The notes: a model not told the origin generated them from the sequence alone. A DNA stretch of 64,000 bases from Bacillota bacterium (GCA_025361765.1 JANYJS010000094.1:1-64000), one strand, 5' to 3'; shown: positions 53,035 to 61,847, counted from the stretch's first letter. Translations and numbers: made by a program.

Positions 53035-53508
53035 ATGGCAGATGGTTTATTTAACAAACTAAAAGTATTAATAGGCGTTGAAGAGTTAGAGGATGAAGAA
53101 TTAGAGCTTTCAGAGAGAGAAGCGTCTAAAAGCGAACTCAATAAACCCATAGAACCAAAAAATTCTTTTCTACAGACAAAACCGGACAACCGATTAGCTG
53201 CAGTGCAGAATGGGAAAAATCAGTTTAAGCTGGTTGTCATTGAACCAAGAGGGTTTGACGAATGCCCAAAACTTGTAGACAATCTGAAGAATAAAAGGCC
53301 TGTGATTGTGAATCTTGAAAAAATAGAACAGGACACAGCTAGAAAAATATTTGATTTTCTAAGTGGCGCTACTTATGCTCTTGATGGAAACGTTCAAAGA
53401 GTAGCCAATAATATCTTCATATTTGCCCCTGAGAATGTAGACGTTACAGCTAATATCGACAATAAAAACATGGATTTTGGTGATGATAACAAAAGTCCAT
53501 GGCGTTAA
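53035..53508 (+). CDS. sepF: Cell division protein SepF
   Basis: This 157-residue FtsZ-anchoring protein has an N-terminal amphipathic segment (MADGLFNKLKVLIGVEE), an acidic linker and a C-terminal SepF domain (VVIEPRGFDEC, RPVIVNLEKIE, FLSGATYALDG). It links FtsZ to the membrane. AACAGGAGGAAAT precedes ATG 53035; upstream in-frame starts lie inside yggS. It overlaps or abuts yggT. Confidence 0.96.
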   Translation: MADGLFNKLKVLIGVEELEDEELELSEREASKSELNKPIEPKNSFLQTKPDNRLAAVQNGKNQFKLVVIEPRGFDECPKLVDNLKNKRPVIVNLEKIEQDTARKIFDFLSGATYALDGNVQRVANNIFIFAPENVDVTANIDNKNMDFGDDNKSPWR

Positions 53509-53522
53509 TCGGAGGATCAGTC

Positions 53523-53801
53523 GTGTTATACATACTTATAAATGCGGTCAATATTTTTTTTCAGTTGCTTATATATATCATTTTCGCGCGCATCATTATG
53601 AGCTGGTTTATTAGAAACCCCTATGCCAATAAAATTTCAATAGTTCTCATTCAATTAACCGAACCAATATTAGCGCCATTTAGAAAACTTATGGGCCGAT
53701 TCGGAGCCAATTATGGAATAGATTTTTCCCCTATTCTGGCCTTGATCGCCCTACAGATATTGAACCAAATTATTGTCACAGTTCTTCAGCTGATTTTTTA
53801 G
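53523..53801 (+). CDS. yggT: YggT-family membrane protein
   Basis: This 92-residue protein has two hydrophobic helical hairpins and the YggT motif RIIMSWFIRNPYANK, followed by EPILAPFRKLMG. The YlmG homologue has been linked to division and osmotic stress, but its function is open. GTG 53523 has GGAGG seven bases upstream and is preferred; an in-frame ATG at 53499 would overlap sepF. The S4-domain gene ylmH, often found next, is missing and divIVA follows directly. Confidence 0.9.
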   Translation: MLYILINAVNIFFQLLIYIIFARIIMSWFIRNPYANKISIVLIQLTEPILAPFRKLMGRFGANYGIDFSPILALIALQILNQIIVTVLQLIF

Positions 53802-53814
53802 AGAGGAAATAAGC

Positions 53815-54414
53815 ATGATTACACCATTAGATATTCAAAATAAAGAATTTCCACGAGGGGTAAGAGGCTACAAGGAAGATGAAGTTGATGGATTCCTCGA
53901 CTTATTGACGCTGGATTTTGAGAAAATCGTTAAAGAAAATTTTACACTGAAAGAGCAAATCAAAACGTTGAATGTTGAGCTGGAACGGTATCGGACCTCT
54001 GAAGCAACGGTCTATGACACCCTCGAAGTGGCCAAATCTCTTATGAATGATATTTCTGCAAGCGCTGAGAAACGGGCATCTATGGTTATGAAAAATGCTG
54101 AACTGGACGCCCAGCTTATAGTGCGTGAGGCGAAGGAATCCGTAGAGAAACTTGATGAAGAATACTCCGCAGCCAAAATCAGATTAAATATTTTCAAGAC
54201 CAGATTTAAGACTTTATTGGAATCGGAACTGGAAAAATTTGATACTTTAAGCGCGGAAATATTCTCCGATAAAGATTTCGAAGAGTTGCGCAGTATCACG
54301 GATTTCAAACCAAAAGACTTAATCAGTGCTTCAAAGACTGGGTTTCCGGCTAAAGCTACAAGAACAACCATTGTTATGAATACATTAAAGACGGGAGACG
54401 GATCGGAACAATGA
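53815..54414 (+). CDS. divIVA: DivIVA-domain cell division / polarity protein
   Basis: This 199-residue coiled-coil protein has a classic DivIVA N-terminus (TPLDIQNKEFPRGVRGYKED, with DEVDGFLD) that binds curved membranes, then long helices that oligomerise. It marks poles and septa. AGAGGAAAT precedes the ATG. It is followed 15 bp later by lspA. Confidence 0.94.
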   Translation: MITPLDIQNKEFPRGVRGYKEDEVDGFLDLLTLDFEKIVKENFTLKEQIKTLNVELERYRTSEATVYDTLEVAKSLMNDISASAEKRASMVMKNAELDAQLIVREAKESVEKLDEEYSAAKIRLNIFKTRFKTLLESELEKFDTLSAEIFSDKDFEELRSITDFKPKDLISASKTGFPAKATRTTIVMNTLKTGDGSEQ

Positions 54415-54429
54415 TCCGTATTAAATGCT

Positions 54430-54906
54430 ATGTATTTCTTTCTTATTGCCTTTATTATCATACTGGATCAAGGTGCTAAGCAACTCGCTTTATCATACCT
54501 TGTTCTTAACCAATCGATTCCATTAATCAAGGGGATGCTCAATTTATCCTTAACTTATAATTATGGAGCGGCATTTAGTATTCTCCAGAACAAACAAACT
54601 TTTCTGATTACAATCACGATAATGGTATCTGGGACTATTCTTTTTTTATTGATTAAAAACATCAGAGATGGACATTGGTCGCTGATGCTGAGTTTGGCTA
54701 TGGTTTTCGCGGGGGGCATCGGGAATCTTATTGATCGGATTAGAATTGGCTATGTCATAGATTACATGGAAATTAAATTCATACAATTTCCAGTATTTAA
54801 TGTGGCTGATATGGCTGTGGTTTCGGGATCCTTTCTTCTTGTCATTTATATCTTGTTCGTTGAAGGAAGAATCCAAAAAAATAAGGCGGGAAATCATGAC
54901 CGCTAA
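54430..54906 (+). CDS. lspA: Lipoprotein signal peptidase II
   Basis: This 158-residue membrane aspartyl protease (about four transmembrane helices) cuts the signal peptide of lipoproteins such as OppA. Conserved sites include LDQGAKQLA, TYNYGAAFSI, GGIGNLIDRIRIGYVIDYME and FNVADMAVVSG; the two catalytic Asp lie in the last two motifs. The 3' end overlaps rluD by 11 bp. Confidence 0.96.
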   Translation: MYFFLIAFIIILDQGAKQLALSYLVLNQSIPLIKGMLNLSLTYNYGAAFSILQNKQTFLITITIMVSGTILFLLIKNIRDGHWSLMLSLAMVFAGGIGNLIDRIRIGYVIDYMEIKFIQFPVFNVADMAVVSGSFLLVIYILFVEGRIQKNKAGNHDR

Positions 54907-55822
54907 TCCATACACTGTTGTCGTTGAAAAGCCTCATGAAGGCCTTCGCATTGATGGCGTTCTAGCAGAGTTGCTATCGGATTTGTCTAGAAGCCATTTG
55001 CAGAAGCTTCTTAGCGGAGGACACGTCAGGGTTAACGGTACCATAGAAACTTCAAAAAAATACAAAGTCAAAGTCGAAGATGAAATTATCATTAATTTGC
55101 CTGAACCCGAGCTTTTGGATGTACTTCCTGAAAACATAAGCCTTGATATCGTGTATGAAGATAGCGACATTTTAGTCGTGAATAAACCCAAAGGCTTAGT
55201 GGTTCACCCGGCAGCCGGAAACCATACAGGTACTCTTGTCAATGCCATTTTATATCATTGCAAGGATCTTTCCGGAATTAATGGCATGATCAGACCAGGC
55301 ATCGTTCATAGAATAGATAAAGACACCAGTGGGCTACTAATGATCGCAAAAAACGACTTTACTCATGCTTCACTTGCAGCGCAGCTTAAAGCACATAGCA
55401 TAACAAGAATTTACCATGCTATAGCATACAACAATTTCAAAGAGGACACAGGAACTATAGATGCACCGATTGGAAGAGATCCCAACAACAGGCTAAGAAT
55501 GATGGTTTTAAAACAAAACTCAAGACAAGCTATTACACATTATAGCGTCCTTGAACGTTTTGGTGGGTTTACTTATATAGAAGTCAGACTTGAAACTGGG
55601 AGAACTCACCAAATTAGGGTGCATATGGCTTACGTCAATCATCCGTTACTCGGCGATCAGGTTTATGGGCCGAGAAAAAAATTTTTAGGGATCGAGAGCC
55701 AGATGCTTCATGCAAAAGTCTTAGGATTTATTCATCCAAGAACGGGAACCTATATGGAATTTGACAGTGAGTTGCCAGAAGAGTTCGATAAGATTATTAA
55801 ATGGGGTCGTGAGAAGCAATAA
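54896..55822 (+). CDS. rluD: Ribosomal large subunit pseudouridine synthase, RluD family
   Basis: This 308-residue enzyme has an N-terminal S4 domain (LRIDGVLAELLSDLSRSHLQ) and a pseudouridine synthase domain with the catalytic Asp in VHRIDKDTSGLLMIAK, plus GRTHQIRVHMAY. RluD-type enzymes modify helix 69 of 23S rRNA; exact sites of this homologue are inferred. It starts inside the lspA end. The lspA-rluD pair is typical of Firmicutes; pyrR, often next, is replaced by a flavin-reductase gene. Confidence 0.93.
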   Translation: MTANPYTVVVEKPHEGLRIDGVLAELLSDLSRSHLQKLLSGGHVRVNGTIETSKKYKVKVEDEIIINLPEPELLDVLPENISLDIVYEDSDILVVNKPKGLVVHPAAGNHTGTLVNAILYHCKDLSGINGMIRPGIVHRIDKDTSGLLMIAKNDFTHASLAAQLKAHSITRIYHAIAYNNFKEDTGTIDAPIGRDPNNRLRMMVLKQNSRQAITHYSVLERFGGFTYIEVRLETGRTHQIRVHMAYVNHPLLGDQVYGPRKKFLGIESQMLHAKVLGFIHPRTGTYMEFDSELPEEFDKIIKWGREKQ

Positions 55823-55831
55823 GGAGGAGAA

Positions 55832-56428
55832 ATGAGCAAAGTAACTTTTAAGCCTGGCACCATGGTTTATCCTGTGCCTGCCGTCATGGTATCTTGTGGA
55901 TCCACTGAAGAGACTCAAAACATCATCACAATTGCATGGACGGGAATCGTCAATTCTGAGCCTCCTATGACCTACATTTCTGTTAGAAAATCAAGGCATT
56001 CCCATGGCATTATTTTGCGGGAGAGAGAGTTTGTTATTAATTTAGGTACAGAAAAGCTTGCTAAACAATTGGATTTTTGTGGCGTGAGATCCGGTTTAGA
56101 TATCAAAAAATTTGAGACTCAAAAATTAACGCCAATTCCTACAATCCACTTAAAATGTCCTATGATTGAGGAATCACCCGTCAATATTGAATGCAGAGTC
56201 ACTCATGTGCTGGAATTCCCATCCCATGACATGTTTATAGCAGAAATTTTAGCCGTCCATGCAAACGAAGATCTCATGAATAAAACTGGAAAGCTTGAGC
56301 TTGAAAATGCGAAATTGCTTTGCTATAGCCATGGGGATTACTACGGTTTATCAAAATCAATTGGCAAATTTGGCTATTCCGTCATGAAGGCCAAAACAAA
56401 AAAGAGACGAAGCAAGTTCATAAAATAA
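55832..56428 (+). CDS. Flavin reductase-like FMN-binding protein
   Basis: This 198-residue protein of the flavin reductase/FMN-binding split-barrel family has PVPAVMVSCGS near its start, ITIAWTGIVNSEPPM and REFVINLGTEKLAKQLDFCG. Such proteins in anaerobes often bind FMN and serve in small redox reactions; the partner is not known. AAGGAGG lies before the ATG, nine bases after rluD. A bidirectional terminator follows. Confidence 0.85.
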   Translation: MSKVTFKPGTMVYPVPAVMVSCGSTEETQNIITIAWTGIVNSEPPMTYISVRKSRHSHGIILREREFVINLGTEKLAKQLDFCGVRSGLDIKKFETQKLTPIPTIHLKCPMIEESPVNIECRVTHVLEFPSHDMFIAEILAVHANEDLMNKTGKLELENAKLLCYSHGDYYGLSKSIGKFGYSVMKAKTKKRRSKFIK

Positions 56429-56432
56429 TTAT

Positions 56433-56490
56433 GTCAAAAGGCAAGACTGATTCATAAAAACATCAGACTTGCCTTTTGACAATTTTCTTT
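56433..56490. terminator. Bidirectional terminator after the flavin reductase
   Basis: GTCAAAAGGCAAG-A-CTGAT (56433-56451) pairs with the matching 3' arm (56462-56480) in 18 of 19 positions around a 10-base loop, and AATTTTCTTTT follows. It can end both the plus-strand gene and the small minus-strand gene. Confidence 0.88.
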
Positions 56491-56537
56491 TAAATGAGAT
56501 GCACAAAAAAATAACTTATAATTGAAATAAACGTTTT

Positions 56538-56687
56538 CTAGTAACTCTTGATGTACTTCACGCAATCTTCACAAATTTGCTTTCCTTTGAAATGAAGATT
56601 GTTTTCTGGGTTTCCACATAGTTCACAGACAATTTGACCTTTTCCCTCAGGATCGAAATAGTGCAAAGAATTAATTGTTTTTTTCAT
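56538..56687 (-). CDS. Small zinc-ribbon protein, unknown function
   Basis: This is an overlooked 49-residue gene. The protein carries Cys at 21, 24, 39 and 42 (CELC and CEDC, a CX2C-X14-CX2C pattern), which should bind one zinc ion. It starts MKKTINSLHYFDPEGKG and ends CVKYIKSY. AAGGATT lies seven bases before the ATG, a promoter (56791-56763 on the minus strand) precedes it, and a terminator follows. No family is recognised; it could be a small regulator or a ribosome- or complex-linked zinc protein. Confidence 0.75.
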   Translation of the reverse strand: MKKTINSLHYFDPEGKGQIVCELCGNPENNLHFKGKQICEDCVKYIKSY

Positions 56688-56762
56688 AATAAATCCTTTT
56701 CTTAATAATCAAATGATTTGAGCATCTCATCCGCAAAGCTTTGAATTATTAGTTCCAAATTC

Positions 56763-56791
56763 ATCATATCATAAAGATATACAATATACAA
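56763..56791 (-). promoter_or_regulatory. Promoter of the small zinc-ribbon gene
   Basis: On the minus strand, TTGTAT (56791-56786), a 17-bp spacer and TATGAT (56768-56763) lie about 75 bases upstream of the ATG. The -35 box lies inside the inverted repeat 56784-56804. Confidence 0.6.
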
Positions 56792-56804
56792 CAATTTTGT
56801 ATAT
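56784..56804. promoter_or_regulatory. Operator-like inverted repeat over the -35 box
   Basis: ATATACAA and TTGTATAT form a perfect 8-bp inverted repeat with spacer CAATT. It covers the -35 box of the small gene on the minus strand, a typical place for a repressor. Confidence 0.55.
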
Positions 56805-56955
56805 AAATGTAATATAATTCCATATATTATATTTTATTTTAACAGTAATACTATTTTAATACAATTAAAACTTGATTTTAGTGTTAAAACAGCCTGAAGA
56901 ATGTTAAAATATGAGTCGAAAAGGTATGCGATTAATTCTGGAAGGAGTGGGTGAC

Positions 56956-57783
56956 ATGTATGAGGAATTCATAATAAATTCAAATGGCATGAATCTACAG
57001 GGGTATCATTGGAGATCTGAAAACCCTAAAGCTGTAATTTGTCTCTTGCATGGTATTGGCGAATACGCCGGAAGATACGATAAGATAGGAGAATTTTTTA
57101 AAGAGTCTCATTTTTCTTTGATAGCGATAGATCTTAGAGGACATGGAAAATCTGAAGGCAAGCGAGGGCATGCTGCACCACGAAAAAATATCCTTGAAGA
57201 TATCGATGTTATGTTAGAGTTTGCTGGTCGGACCACCCCAAATGTGCCCATCTATCTTTACGGGCATAGTATGGGAGGAAATATCGGATTAGATTATAGA
57301 AGTAATGGGTCAAAACGTGAGATGCTGTATGGCTACATTATCACGTCACCCTGGCTAAAGTTATATAAAAAAATACCTGAACCTATGGTTATTCTAGCCC
57401 GCATTCTTTCTAAAATTAAGCCGGATTATCTTATGAATACAGGCCTTTCGCCTAAAGATCTCGCCCATGTGCAAAGTGAAGTCGTTGCCTATACCAACGA
57501 TCCGATGGTTCATAAAAAAATATCCGTACTAACGGCAATTGATGGGCTTGATGCCGCTACGAGAATACAATCAAAATCTTCAAATTGTTATAGACCTCTA
57601 CTATTAATGCACGGTACCGAGGATAAAATTTGTGCTATTGAAGGTAGTAGAATTGTTAAAAGCCTAGAGAAAGAGCATTGCACTTACATTGAATGGCCAG
57701 GATATTACCATGAAATTCACAATGAAAAAGATGGTGGAAAGGTACTGATCGCTATTAGAAATTGGATATATGAAAAGATTTAA
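56956..57783 (+). CDS. Alpha/beta hydrolase, monoacylglycerol lipase-like
   Basis: This 275-residue serine hydrolase of the Hydrolase_4 type has LLHGIGEYAGRYDKIGEFF (oxyanion region), IDLRGHGKSEG, nucleophile YGHSMGGNIG, the Asp in MHGTEDKIC and the His in YYHEIHNE: a full Ser-Asp-His triad. Lysophospholipase or monoacylglycerol lipase activity is likely but not provable. I chose ATG 56956 with AAGGAG at 56942-56947; an upstream ATG at 56911 lacks a ribosome site. The NAGPA-SLH gene follows 11 bp downstream, probably in one operon. Confidence 0.87.
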   Translation: MYEEFIINSNGMNLQGYHWRSENPKAVICLLHGIGEYAGRYDKIGEFFKESHFSLIAIDLRGHGKSEGKRGHAAPRKNILEDIDVMLEFAGRTTPNVPIYLYGHSMGGNIGLDYRSNGSKREMLYGYIITSPWLKLYKKIPEPMVILARILSKIKPDYLMNTGLSPKDLAHVQSEVVAYTNDPMVHKKISVLTAIDGLDAATRIQSKSSNCYRPLLLMHGTEDKICAIEGSRIVKSLEKEHCTYIEWPGYYHEIHNEKDGGKVLIAIRNWIYEKI

Positions 57784-57794
57784 GGGGAGAAAAA

Positions 57795-60059
57795 ATGAAA
57801 CAACTTGACAGAAACAAAAGGATTGTAGCAGTAATTGCCTTAGTGATGTTATTAACGACTTTATCTACGGGATATACGTATTACCAGGGATTAGGCGAAG
57901 CAGTTTTTCAGGCAGAAACCTATGTAACCCATAACATATTTTATCAAGAGCAAATTTCAGTCAATAACAGGCAGACTGTTGAGCACTCCTACGTTACGGA
58001 GCAACTAACTATTGAAGAAGGCATAATGCCATACGTTTTTGTAGGGGATGTTACGGGCAGGTGCAATCTGACCTATATGAAGGGACTGCTTAAAGAAGAG
58101 GGCTATACCGTTGTCGCAGGAATAAATGGAGATTTTTATGATACAGTAACTGGTGTGCCCCTAGGTATGACCATTCATGAAGGTAAAATTAAAAACTCAG
58201 GACAGAATTACAGCAACGCAATCGGATTTAAAAACGATGGAGCAGCTTTTGTAGCACCATTGAGATTTGACTTCAATTATACAGTAAACGGAAGCACGTC
58301 CTATGCGTTTAATCATATTAACAAGCCAAAAGGATCCTCAAATGGCATTTACTTTTATAACAGTCAATATGCCTCATCAACGCGTACGCAGGAAGACTCT
58401 ACAGAAGTGGTATTAACGGCAATAAACGGAACAGAACTTTCAATTGGAGGTACAATTGAGGCACAAGTTTCGGCAGTCATTCCAAACACAAAGAACACAC
58501 CGATTGGCGAAAATCAAATTGTGCTTTCAGCACCAAATAGCGGTGAGAATGCAGCGGTTTTGGCGGCTCTTGCCCCTTCGGATTCGGTCTCGTTTACAGT
58601 GACGGATCAGACGGGTGTCTGGGGAGACGCTAAAGAAGCCATCGGAGCGTATCAGGTCATTGCTCAAGACGGATTTGTAACTACTACGGATCAAATATCA
58701 CAGCCACGCACCTGCCTTGGCATCAAAGCTGATGGCAGCATCATATTCTTCGCAGTGGACGGCAGAAGTCCTGGCTATTCAATGGGGATGACGCTGACAG
58801 AAGTTGCAAGCTACCTGGTTGAAAAAGGATGCGTTTCGGCAATTAACCTTGATGGCGGCGGTTCGACGACCATGATGATCAGGATGCCGGGGGACAGTGA
58901 GGCGAGCATTGTCAATAAGCCATCTGACGGAAAAGAACGTTCAGTTTCTAACGGATTGTTATTTGTTTCCAAGGATGCAACGCCTGATGTCGCGAGCAAT
59001 CTCCACATTTATCCACTCGCTACGTTTATGCTTCCAGGATCACAAATCAAAATGAGCGTGAAAGCTACGGATCATTTTTACTGGCCAGCACAACTAGATG
59101 AAGAAATAACTTATGATGCTGATAGTAACCTAGGCAGCATAAATAGTGAAGGCATGTTTACAGCAGGTGAAAGTACTGGAGAGGGACTGGTTTCTGCAAC
59201 CGCAGACTTAATGAAATCGACGGCCAGAATTCTTATTACACAAGATATATCAATCAATCCTGACAAAAGCGAAATAATCATAGAGCCAAATAAATCAATT
59301 GATGTTAATGTCAAGGCCTCATACAGATACGTTCCGGTAGTATGCAGAGATGACCAATTCACATGGACCTGCGATAGCAGAATTGGAACTATTGATCAAA
59401 ATGGTGTTTTTGTAGCAGCGAGTCGCGGCGGAGTGTCCGGTAAAATATATATTTCATACAATGACAAAGAAACGACCATTCCTGTTCGCATAGGACCTTC
59501 TAAAGTTTCTTTTACGGATACAAACGGGCATTGGGCACAGAATTTTATAGAAATACTGGCAGCAAAAGGCATAGTGCAGGGCATGGGTGAGAATATATTC
59601 AGTCCCGACACCCAACTGACAAAAGCTCAGTTCTTAACAATGCTATCCAAGTCGATTATTGATCTTGACGTGTCACTATCACCGCCAGCAAGCTTCAGCG
59701 ATCTCAATCCTTTAGACTGGTATATGCCTTATGTGAATTGGGGCTATGCCAATAAAATAATCAGCGGAAATCCTGACGGAACATTTTCACCAAATACACC
59801 TATAACTAGGGAGCAAATGGCAGTCATACTCAATAATTTTGCTGCTTCTACTGGTACGGTGTTTAAACCGCTTGATGAAAATATTATTTTCACCGACGGA
59901 GATATGGTGAGCCCTTGGGCGCAGAAGTCAGTTAATGAAATTGCCAGTGCAGGCATCATGAATGGAAGGCCGGAAGGAAATTACGACCCCCTTGGCCAGG
60001 CAACTAGGGCAGAAGCCTCAAGAGTCATTTACAGCGTTGTTACAATTATGGAAAATTAA
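57795..60059 (+). CDS. Surface phosphodiester glycosidase with three SLH domains
   Basis: This 754-residue protein has an N-terminal signal or anchor (IVAVIALVMLLTTLSTGY), then a phosphodiester glycosidase (NAGPA) domain with GINGDFYDTVTGVPLGM and the INLDGGGSTTMMIR motif, two Ig-like beta regions and three SLH repeats near the C-terminus (DTNGHWAQNFIE, DLNPLDWYMPYVN and DGDMVSPWAQKSVNEI). SLH domains bind pyruvylated wall polymers, so the enzyme should be displayed on the cell surface and may cleave phosphodiester-linked sugars in wall or capsule polymers; the substrate is unknown. The last four bases overlap the converging rqcH gene. Confidence 0.88.
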   Translation: MKQLDRNKRIVAVIALVMLLTTLSTGYTYYQGLGEAVFQAETYVTHNIFYQEQISVNNRQTVEHSYVTEQLTIEEGIMPYVFVGDVTGRCNLTYMKGLLKEEGYTVVAGINGDFYDTVTGVPLGMTIHEGKIKNSGQNYSNAIGFKNDGAAFVAPLRFDFNYTVNGSTSYAFNHINKPKGSSNGIYFYNSQYASSTRTQEDSTEVVLTAINGTELSIGGTIEAQVSAVIPNTKNTPIGENQIVLSAPNSGENAAVLAALAPSDSVSFTVTDQTGVWGDAKEAIGAYQVIAQDGFVTTTDQISQPRTCLGIKADGSIIFFAVDGRSPGYSMGMTLTEVASYLVEKGCVSAINLDGGGSTTMMIRMPGDSEASIVNKPSDGKERSVSNGLLFVSKDATPDVASNLHIYPLATFMLPGSQIKMSVKATDHFYWPAQLDEEITYDADSNLGSINSEGMFTAGESTGEGLVSATADLMKSTARILITQDISINPDKSEIIIEPNKSIDVNVKASYRYVPVVCRDDQFTWTCDSRIGTIDQNGVFVAASRGGVSGKIYISYNDKETTIPVRIGPSKVSFTDTNGHWAQNFIEILAAKGIVQGMGENIFSPDTQLTKAQFLTMLSKSIIDLDVSLSPPASFSDLNPLDWYMPYVNWGYANKIISGNPDGTFSPNTPITREQMAVILNNFAASTGTVFKPLDENIIFTDGDMVSPWAQKSVNEIASAGIMNGRPEGNYDPLGQATRAEASRVIYSVVTIMEN

Positions 60060-61786
60060 GAAACAACGTATGGATTCACATAAATAGTTTTATTATTTAC
60101 AAATATGACCATGCCGGGCTTAGCCCCGGCTGGTTTTTTTACATGCCTGACCTGCGTATAATCCACGGGTACATTTTCTGAAAGCCTGGCTTTGCTGAAA
60201 TACGCTGCTAATGAAGCGGCCATTATAATGGTGGATTCAGGAACCTCTCTTCCTTCAGTGAAAATAATGACGTGAGAGCCGGGAATGTCTTTTGTATGAA
60301 GCCAAATATCTTTATTGGACGCTGTCTTAAAGGTTAACACATCATTTTCCTTATTGTTTCTTCCAACCAAGATGCGAAAATCATCGGGGGAAGTGTATGC
60401 GTAAGGAGCCAACTTAACTTTAGACACTTTGTAAGCGTTTTTTTTCTTTTTCATGTAGCCACCATCAACGACTTCCTGGCGGATTTCCTCTATATCTTCA
60501 TAATTTGAGGCGTTCTCAATATGCGTTAGAACAGATTCAAGATAGATAATATCCTTGCTGGCCTCTTCAAGTTGAATGGTTTTCTCCTGAATGGCTATCT
60601 TAGACTTGGCATATTTCTTAAAGTAGCGCTGAGCATTCTGTGAAGCTGAAAGGCGAGAATCTAGAATAATAGTGACAGGTTCATTGTTATAATAATTGAC
60701 GACAAGAACCTCCGTTGCTTTTGACGGTATGACATACATATTTGCAGTCAGAAGTTCACCAAAAAGTTTGAAAATTTCTGATCCCTCAGCCTGAAGCAGA
60801 TCTTGTGAGAGTTTTTGCTTCTTGAGATAGAGCTTTTCTAGGCTTGAGCTTATGGCTTTAAACAGATCCATGGACTTTTGTTTCATTTTATTTGAGGAGT
60901 CCTTGTGATCGTAAAAATATTCGGCGGCTTCTTGAATATCATTGAAAGGAACTTCCTTATATAAATATGAGGCTTCATAGAGATTAAAACAATAAAAGTC
61001 AATAGGAGCCCCGCTTTCATTAAGATAAACCCGAGGAGAGAAATCTCCAACTAGGAGTTTTTGTACGTAGCTGTTTAACAAAGAGTAAAGCTGACTAATC
61101 GAAGAAGCTTTGACACACATTTCCCTTGCAACAACTGGGCTAATTCCTTGAATTGAGGCAACTAGGGTTTTGGCCGCCGCATCTTGGTTAAAAAAGGCAT
61201 CATATTTATCACTTGTGCTGGATGAAGAACCAAATAATGAATTGAACATATGCTCAGTCAAATCAAAATAGGATATTTTCCCCTGAACCGGTGGGTAAAC
61301 ATATTGCAAACCTGGAAGTGTTTGACGGTAACGATTCACATCACTATGAATCCTTTTTATGCTATCAATAATTTTATTTGAAGAATCATCTATAAGGATA
61401 ATGTTGCTGTGCTTTCCCATGATTTCAATAATCAGCTTTTTATTTATAGGAAAACCCATCTCGTTGAAGCTTTCAATAGTAATTTCGACGATGCGCTCTG
61501 AATCCTTTTGGCAGATCGATTGGATTTTGCCATTTTGAATATGCTTTCTCAGAAGCATACAAAAGGCCATGGGATTTTGCGGATTTGATTTGCTCGATGT
61601 TATTAAATGAAGCCTCGCATGGCTGCTGCTTGAAGAGATGAGAAGTTTATGATTAAACTTGCCATTATGCACCAAAAAAATCAGTTCATCGGCTTCAGGC
61701 TGATAAATTTTTTCAATCTTACCACCTGTTAATTTATGACTTAACCCATATGTTGTGCTTGAAGTTACTATTCCATCAAAAGGCAT
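60056..61786 (-). CDS. rqcH: Rqc2-family ribosome quality-control factor RqcH (NFACT)
   Basis: This 576-residue NFACT protein binds stalled 50S subunits and adds C-terminal tails in characterised species; older names are FbpA and YloA. The N-terminal NFACT-N, HhH, coiled coil and NFACT-R (DFRILVGRNNKENDVLTFK, DIWLHTKDIPGSHVIIF) domains are all present. Residues 97-98 are Glu-Arg, where B. subtilis RqcH has the Asp-Arg pair needed for activity. Start ATG 61786 has GGAGG upstream; a further ATG five codons earlier overlaps it. It converges with the NAGPA gene with a 4-bp overlap of stops and no terminator. Confidence 0.92.
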   Translation of the reverse strand: MPFDGIVTSSTTYGLSHKLTGGKIEKIYQPEADELIFLVHNGKFNHKLLISSSSSHARLHLITSSKSNPQNPMAFCMLLRKHIQNGKIQSICQKDSERIVEITIESFNEMGFPINKKLIIEIMGKHSNIILIDDSSNKIIDSIKRIHSDVNRYRQTLPGLQYVYPPVQGKISYFDLTEHMFNSLFGSSSSTSDKYDAFFNQDAAAKTLVASIQGISPVVAREMCVKASSISQLYSLLNSYVQKLLVGDFSPRVYLNESGAPIDFYCFNLYEASYLYKEVPFNDIQEAAEYFYDHKDSSNKMKQKSMDLFKAISSSLEKLYLKKQKLSQDLLQAEGSEIFKLFGELLTANMYVIPSKATEVLVVNYYNNEPVTIILDSRLSASQNAQRYFKKYAKSKIAIQEKTIQLEEASKDIIYLESVLTHIENASNYEDIEEIRQEVVDGGYMKKKKNAYKVSKVKLAPYAYTSPDDFRILVGRNNKENDVLTFKTASNKDIWLHTKDIPGSHVIIFTEGREVPESTIIMAASLAAYFSKARLSENVPVDYTQVRHVKKPAGAKPGMVIFVNNKTIYVNPYVVS

Positions 61787-61847
61787 TGCAGTTTCCTCCA
61801 TAAATATATATAATTATGAATCATATCATATGCGGAGGTAAAAGTAT

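Larger units (their letters stand above)
56429..56955. other. Gap holding a terminator, a small minus-strand gene and an operator-like site
   Basis: This roughly 530-bp region holds a strong hairpin (56433-56480), a 49-codon zinc-ribbon gene (56538-56687, minus), its promoter (56763-56791) and an inverted repeat (56784-56804). The remainder, 56810-56940, is very AT-rich with no gene seen. Confidence 0.8.
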
